A DNA stretch of 9,727 bases from Micavibrio sp. UBA2638. Its GTDB lineage: Bacteria > Pseudomonadota > Alphaproteobacteria > Micavibrionales > Micavibrionaceae. The DNA is taken from NCBI GenBank assembly GCA_002359735.1, contig DENS01000008.1, positions 1-9,727 on the forward strand. The letters are read 5' to 3'. Below are positions 6,272 to 9,727 of this stretch, in pieces. The stretch's first letter is position 1, and every line of letters begins with the position of its first letter. The position numbers were made by a program, and so were the translations under genes. The notes under the pieces are model-generated. The model made no database searches and was not told where the DNA came from. It was given only the letters and a program-made list of their open reading frames with translations.

Positions 6272-9100
6272 ATGTTGACGGAAATCAGCGTTCGCGGTGC
6301 GCGCGAACATAACCTTAAAGACATTAATTTAGACCTGCCCCGCGATAAACTGATTGTGATTACGGGGTTATCTGGCTCTGGTAAATCCTCATTGGCGTTT
6401 GACACTATATACGCCGAGGGGCAACGCCGCTATGTCGAATCCTTAAGCGCCTATGCAAGGCAATTCCTGGAAATGATGCAAAAACCGGATGTCGACAGTA
6501 TCGAAGGCCTTTCCCCCGCCATTTCCATTGAGCAAAAAACAACCAGCAAAAACCCCCGATCAACGGTTGGAACAGTCACTGAGATCTACGATTACATGCG
6601 TCTTCTTTTTGCACGGGTTGGTGTTCCCTATTCCCCGGTAACAGGAAAACCGATTGAAAGCCAAAGCGCATCGGAAATTGTTGATCGTATTATGACGATG
6701 GGCGATGGCACCAAGCTCTATCTTATGGCGCCAATTGTCCGTGGTCGTAAGGGGGAATACAAAAAGGAATTTAAGGAATTACGGGCAAAAGGCTTCCAGC
6801 GTGTCAAAGTTGACGGCACATTGTATGAAATAGAGGACGTCCCCGCACTGGATAAAAAGTTAAAGCATGATATAGAAGTTGTGGTTGACCGGCTTGTTAT
6901 CCGCGATGACCTGGGAAACAGATTGGCCGATTCCGTGGAAACCGCCTTACGGCTATCTGATGGCTTATTAATTACTGAAAACGCCGAAACCGCTGAACAG
7001 CAAATATTTTCCGAAAAATTCGCCTGTCCCGTTTCCGGCTTTACGATTGCAGAAATAGAGCCACGCCTGTTTTCTTTTAACTCCCCGCACGGAGCGTGCC
7101 CATCCTGCGATGGTTTGGGGCAAAAGATGTATATGGATGAAAAACTGATCATCCCAGATGATGGCAAATCTATAAAACAGGGCGCTGTAGAACCCTGGTC
7201 AAAAGGGTTTGCCCCATTTTATATGCAGGCTATGGAAGCCGTGGCCAAGCATTACGGTTTTAAATGCGACATACCATGGTCAAAACTAAAGCAGGAACAT
7301 AAAGACATTTTACTGTATGGCTCGGGCAAAGAAATTGTGCCGATTACCTATAGCTCAAAAACCGAAAGCACGTGGAAGTCAAACAAACCATTCGAGGGTA
7401 TTATCCCGTCTTTGCAGCGCCGCATGATTGAAACCGATTCAAATAGCGTGCGCGAAGACTTGCAACGATACCAATCATCAATCTTTTGCGAAGCCTGTGA
7501 AGGGTACCGCCTAAAACCCGAAGCACGCGCCGTTAAAATCGGCGGCCTTCACATTGGTCAGATCAGTGAAAAAAGTATCGAAGACGCATGGGCGTGGTTT
7601 GAGGGCATCGGCAACAAACTAACCAAACAACAAAACCAGATTGCCGAAAAAATCTTAAAAGAAATTACCGAGCGCCTGAGCTTTCTTCGTAATGTTGGTT
7701 TAGATTACCTGACACTATCGCGGAATTCCGGCACATTGTCGGGGGGAGAAAGCCAGCGGATCAGACTAGCCAGCCAAATTGGCTCTGGCTTGACAGGTGT
7801 ATTATATGTGCTGGACGAACCATCCATTGGCTTGCATCAAAGGGACAATAACCGCCTTTTGGAAACCCTGACACGCCTACGTGATCTGGGCAACACTGTC
7901 ATTGTCGTTGAGCATGACGAAGATGCCATTCGCGCCGCGGATCATCTGGTTGATATGGGCCCGGGTGCGGGCGTCCATGGTGGAAATGTTGTCGCCGCAG
8001 GAACGCCCGCTGAAGTATTTAAATGCAGGGAATCTCTCACCGCCGCTTACATGACAGGCAAGAAAGAAATTACTGTACCGGCTAAACGGCGTTCCGGAAA
8101 GAAAGGGAAAACCATTACTGTTGTTGGGGCCAGCGGCAATAATCTGCAAAACGTCACAGGATCTATTCCTCTTGGAACCCTGACCTGCATAACCGGCGTA
8201 TCAGGGTCAGGCAAATCAACATTTACGATTGATACACTGTACCGCGCAGCATCAAGAACGCTGATGAAATCAAAAGAAAACCCATTGCCTCACACTGAAA
8301 TCAAGGGATTGGAATTTTGCGATAAAGTCATTGATATAGACCAAAGCCCTATCGGCCGCACCCCCAGATCTAACCCCGCAACCTATACCGGGGCCTTCAC
8401 CCCTATACGAGACTGGTTTGCAGGATTACCAGAATCCAAGGCACGCGGCTATAATGCCGGACGCTTTAGCTTTAACGTGAAGGGGGGGCGCTGCGAGAGC
8501 TGTTCCGGGGACGGCGTCATTAAAATTGAAATGCATTTTCTTCCCGATGTTTACGTCACATGCGAGGCCTGCAATGGAAAACGTTACAACCGTGAGACAC
8601 TAGAGATTAAGTTCAAAGGCAAATCAATTGCCGATGTTTTGGACATGACCGTTGAAGATGCAGCCAATTTCTTCAAGGCTGTACCGTCGATTCGTGATAA
8701 GATGGAAACCCTGAAAGATGTTGGCTTAAGTTATATCAAAGTCGGTCAACAGGCCACAACCCTATCCGGCGGTGAAGCCCAGCGCGTAAAACTATCAAAA
8801 GAACTGTCAAAACGTTCAACAGGAAAAACCCTTTATATTCTGGATGAACCGACAACGGGGCTGCATTTTGAAGATGTCCGAAAATTACTTGAAGTCCTGC
8901 ACAAACTGGTCGATCAAGGCAATACGGTTATTATCATCGAACACAATCTGGATGTGATCAAAACCGCTGACTATATTATTGATATTGGCCCCGATGGGGG
9001 CGACAAAGGCGGGCAAATCATTGCACAAGGAACACCGGAAGATATATGCAAGATAAAAGCCAGCCATACCGGTCATTACCTGAAATCAATGCTCCGCTAA
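6272..9100 (+). CDS. uvrA: Excinuclease ABC subunit A
   Basis: UvrA is the damage-sensing ATPase of nucleotide excision repair; as a dimer it loads UvrB onto lesions. The 942-aa protein matches the normal bacterial length and aligns by eye end to end with E. coli UvrA. It has two ABC ATPase modules: Walker A GLSGSGKSS (32-40) and GVSGSGKST (642-650), signatures LSGGESQ (489-495) and LSGGEAQ (831-837), and Walker B YVLDEPS (512-518) and YILDEPT (855-861). The C-terminal zinc finger is complete (Cys741, 744, 764, 767). The first zinc site has Cys252, Cys276 and Cys279, but Ser255 replaces the second Cys found in E. coli. A further CxxC is at 406-409. The start is ATG 6272, with no Shine-Dalgarno and no LexA-type box seen upstream. 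It is separated from ssb by three genes here, whereas the two are often adjacent. Confidence 0.99.
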   Translation: MLTEISVRGAREHNLKDINLDLPRDKLIVITGLSGSGKSSLAFDTIYAEGQRRYVESLSAYARQFLEMMQKPDVDSIEGLSPAISIEQKTTSKNPRSTVGTVTEIYDYMRLLFARVGVPYSPVTGKPIESQSASEIVDRIMTMGDGTKLYLMAPIVRGRKGEYKKEFKELRAKGFQRVKVDGTLYEIEDVPALDKKLKHDIEVVVDRLVIRDDLGNRLADSVETALRLSDGLLITENAETAEQQIFSEKFACPVSGFTIAEIEPRLFSFNSPHGACPSCDGLGQKMYMDEKLIIPDDGKSIKQGAVEPWSKGFAPFYMQAMEAVAKHYGFKCDIPWSKLKQEHKDILLYGSGKEIVPITYSSKTESTWKSNKPFEGIIPSLQRRMIETDSNSVREDLQRYQSSIFCEACEGYRLKPEARAVKIGGLHIGQISEKSIEDAWAWFEGIGNKLTKQQNQIAEKILKEITERLSFLRNVGLDYLTLSRNSGTLSGGESQRIRLASQIGSGLTGVLYVLDEPSIGLHQRDNNRLLETLTRLRDLGNTVIVVEHDEDAIRAADHLVDMGPGAGVHGGNVVAAGTPAEVFKCRESLTAAYMTGKKEITVPAKRRSGKKGKTITVVGASGNNLQNVTGSIPLGTLTCITGVSGSGKSTFTIDTLYRAASRTLMKSKENPLPHTEIKGLEFCDKVIDIDQSPIGRTPRSNPATYTGAFTPIRDWFAGLPESKARGYNAGRFSFNVKGGRCESCSGDGVIKIEMHFLPDVYVTCEACNGKRYNRETLEIKFKGKSIADVLDMTVEDAANFFKAVPSIRDKMETLKDVGLSYIKVGQQATTLSGGEAQRVKLSKELSKRSTGKTLYILDEPTTGLHFEDVRKLLEVLHKLVDQGNTVIIIEHNLDVIKTADYIIDIGPDGGDKGGQIIAQGTPEDICKIKASHTGHYLKSMLR

Positions 9101-9107
9101 CGAAAAT

Positions 9108-9123
9108 CAGCGGTAACACGCTG
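9108..9123. repeat. Short hairpin downstream of uvrA
   Basis: CAGCG (9108-9112) and CGCTG (9119-9123) form a 5-bp stem around GTAACA. CCGCT at 9094-9098, at the uvrA 3' end, could instead pair with AGCGG at 9109-9113, giving two mutually exclusive folds. No T-run follows, so an intrinsic terminator is doubtful. It may only stabilise the mRNA end. Confidence 0.25.
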
Positions 9124-9230
9124 CAAGGCAATTTCCTTATTGCAAATCATTCTCAACTACAGTAAAGTTAACACAATTTTTATTATTATAACTTTAAAAA
9201 CAACGTGTTAGCACATCACTTTGCGTGTTA
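9114..9230. repeat. Cluster of four TAACAC / GTGTTA elements
   Basis: TAACAC occurs at 9114-9119 and 9169-9174, and its complement GTGTTA at 9205-9210 and 9225-9230. Three of the four extend to TAACACG/CGTGTTA. The last two are direct repeats exactly 20 bp apart (about two helical turns), and the final copy overlaps the candidate -35 box of the following gene. Four copies of one hexamer in about 117 bp, arranged in mirrored pairs, suggest a regulator binding region. This is inference from pattern only. Confidence 0.4.
9163..9196. repeat. 8-bp inverted repeat in the 9101-9291 control region
   Basis: TAAAGTTA (9163-9170) and TAACTTTA (9189-9196) are perfect 8-bp arms around an 18-base AT-rich spacer containing a T-run (9176-9181). 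One TAACAC copy overlaps the left arm. It could be a cruciform, a factor-binding pair or a weak transcript-end structure for uvrA. Composition favours chance symmetry more here than in GC-rich DNA. Confidence 0.35.
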
Positions 9231-9249
9231 CGGAAAATTGATGTAGACT
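9221..9249 (+). promoter_or_regulatory. Candidate promoter of the 111-aa gene
   Basis: TTGCGT (9221-9226) and TAGACT (9244-9249) are 17 bp apart. Transcription would start near 9256, giving a leader of about 36 nt that contains GGAG (9280-9283). The match to consensus is partial (3 of 6 and 4 of 6). The second CGTGTTA repeat sits across the -35 box. Confidence 0.33.
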
Positions 9250-9291
9250 GCACGTCACTGACCCAACAAGTAGAACAATGGAGTTAAGAGC

Positions 9292-9627
9292 ATGGCAACA
9301 ATTGGCGGCGCGGCCTCGGCAGGCTGGAAAGGCTTAAAGTTTGCATTTGATACGGTCGATCCTGGCGGAACGAAGGGAAAATGGGTCTGGCGTTTGGGCG
9401 TTCCTCTGGTCGCTGCAGGTGTTGCACTGGCGCCCCCTGTGGCCTTTGCGGCTGCCGCACAAGGCATCACAGCCAGCTCAGGATTAGGAAGTTACGCTTC
9501 CGCCGTAGGCGGTATCGCATTAGATGGCCTTGGCGTTGCAGGCAATATCGGCGTTGAAGTCGGAAAAATCATACCGGGGGCGTATAATGATGCCTTATCC
9601 GCGGCCAGCGGCGCCTTAACTCCATAA
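9292..9627 (+). CDS. Orphan 111-aa Gly/Ala-rich hydrophobic protein
   Basis: This protein is not recognised. It begins at ATG 9292, 8 bases after GGAG (9280-9283). Residues 1-30 are Gly-rich with KGLKF and DPGGTKGK. A basic-aromatic stretch (KGKWVWR, 28-34) then leads into a hydrophobic segment LGVPLVAAGVALAPPVAFA (35-53) that looks exactly like a signal-peptide core ending in AFA|A, but with an unusually long 34-residue lead. The remainder (about 54-111) is small-residue-rich and weakly hydrophobic (GGIALDGLGVAGNIGVEVGKI, 73-93, split by Gly). Its role could be a secreted peptide, a membrane-active peptide or a structural membrane component; none can be chosen from sequence. It stands alone after a repeat-rich upstream region and converges on a tRNA gene 26 bp away. 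Confidence 0.72.
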   Translation: MATIGGAASAGWKGLKFAFDTVDPGGTKGKWVWRLGVPLVAAGVALAPPVAFAAAAQGITASSGLGSYASAVGGIALDGLGVAGNIGVEVGKIIPGAYNDALSAASGALTP

Positions 9628-9653
9628 ACCATGTAAAGATCAACAAAGAAAAA

Positions 9654-9727
9654 TGGTGCCCCCAGCCGGAGTCGAACCGGCACTCCCGAAGGAACCGGAT
9701 TTTGAATCCGGCGCGTCTACCAATTCC
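9654..9727 (-). tRNA. tRNA-Leu(CAA), 3' part (5' end beyond the window)
   Basis: Read on the minus strand, the end at 9654 gives the encoded CCA (9654-9656), a discriminator A and the 3' acceptor strand TGGGGGC. The T-arm is GCCGG-TTCGACT-CCGGC. A long variable arm (TTCC/GGGA pairing around TTC) marks this as a class II tRNA. The anticodon arm is CCGGA-TTCAAAA-TCCGG (9695-9711), with anticodon CAA at 9704-9702, reading UUG. The D-arm begins GGAATTGGTAGACGCG, characteristic of leucine tRNA. The 5' acceptor strand, about 11 bases, is missing because the window ends. Confidence 0.95.

Noticed and set aside
6290..6308. Perfect inverted repeat GTTCGCG-N5-CGCGAAC at the 5' end of uvrA, resembling an SOS operator
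   Set aside because: It encodes the conserved VRGAREHN motif of UvrA, which fully explains the bases. The arrangement is also not the alphaproteobacterial GTTC-N7-GTTC or the GAAC-N7-GTTC type.
7877..9076. Minus-strand open frames inside uvrA
   Set aside because: They lie antisense to conserved ABC ATPase motifs, with no independent evidence of coding.
1..9727. CRISPR array, insertion sequence, prophage or toxin-antitoxin system
   Set aside because: No regularly spaced repeats, no transposase or integrase, no terminal repeats, and no recognisable toxin or antitoxin fold in any gene.

Overview
This window looks like core chromosome from an alphaproteobacterium. The evidence is the gene order uvrA / ssb / gyrA / coaD, a lineage-typical arrangement, and protein details such as the 'CPVSGFTI' stretch in UvrA and Ala at the Ser83 position of GyrA. 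The order within the class cannot be fixed from the sequence alone. Intergenic regions are short and AT-rich. There is no IS element, prophage, CRISPR array or obvious recent transfer.

Left half (1-4691, all on the minus strand). Read in the direction of transcription, this is a tight block: ssb (GTG start at 4691), a secreted DUF2059-like protein, gyrA, a small multi-spanning membrane protein, and coaD, which is cut by the left window edge after 108 residues. The gaps are 15, 32, -1 (a TAATG overlap) and 6 bp, so this is probably one transcription unit. It joins single-strand DNA binding, DNA supercoiling and coenzyme A synthesis with two uncharacterised envelope proteins.

Middle (4692-6271). 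A divergent 90-bp region carries a 17-bp perfect palindrome over the putative ssb promoter. It separates ssb from an HD-domain phosphohydrolase on the plus strand. Two short orphan genes then face each other: a 114-aa N-terminally anchored protein (+) and a 119-aa anchored protein (-). Both have clear ribosome binding sites, and inverted repeats or a good promoter precede them.

Right half (6272-9727). This holds full-length uvrA (942 aa), which has no visible Shine-Dalgarno and a TATAAC box 6 bases before its ATG. A 191-bp non-coding region follows, unusually rich in repeats: four copies of TAACAC/GTGTTA, an 8-bp inverted repeat and a short hairpin. Next comes an orphan 111-aa Gly/Ala-rich protein, and finally the 3' part of a tRNA-Leu(CAA) gene on the minus strand, cut by the right edge.

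Together the recognisable genes form a DNA-maintenance neighbourhood: SSB and UvrA act on damaged or single-stranded DNA, gyrase controls topology, and the HD enzyme may act on nucleotides. I found no strong case for a wholly new system. The items most worth checking are the repeat-rich control region before the 111-aa orphan, the palindrome between ssb and the HD gene, the possibly leaderless uvrA, and the membrane protein translationally coupled to gyrA.
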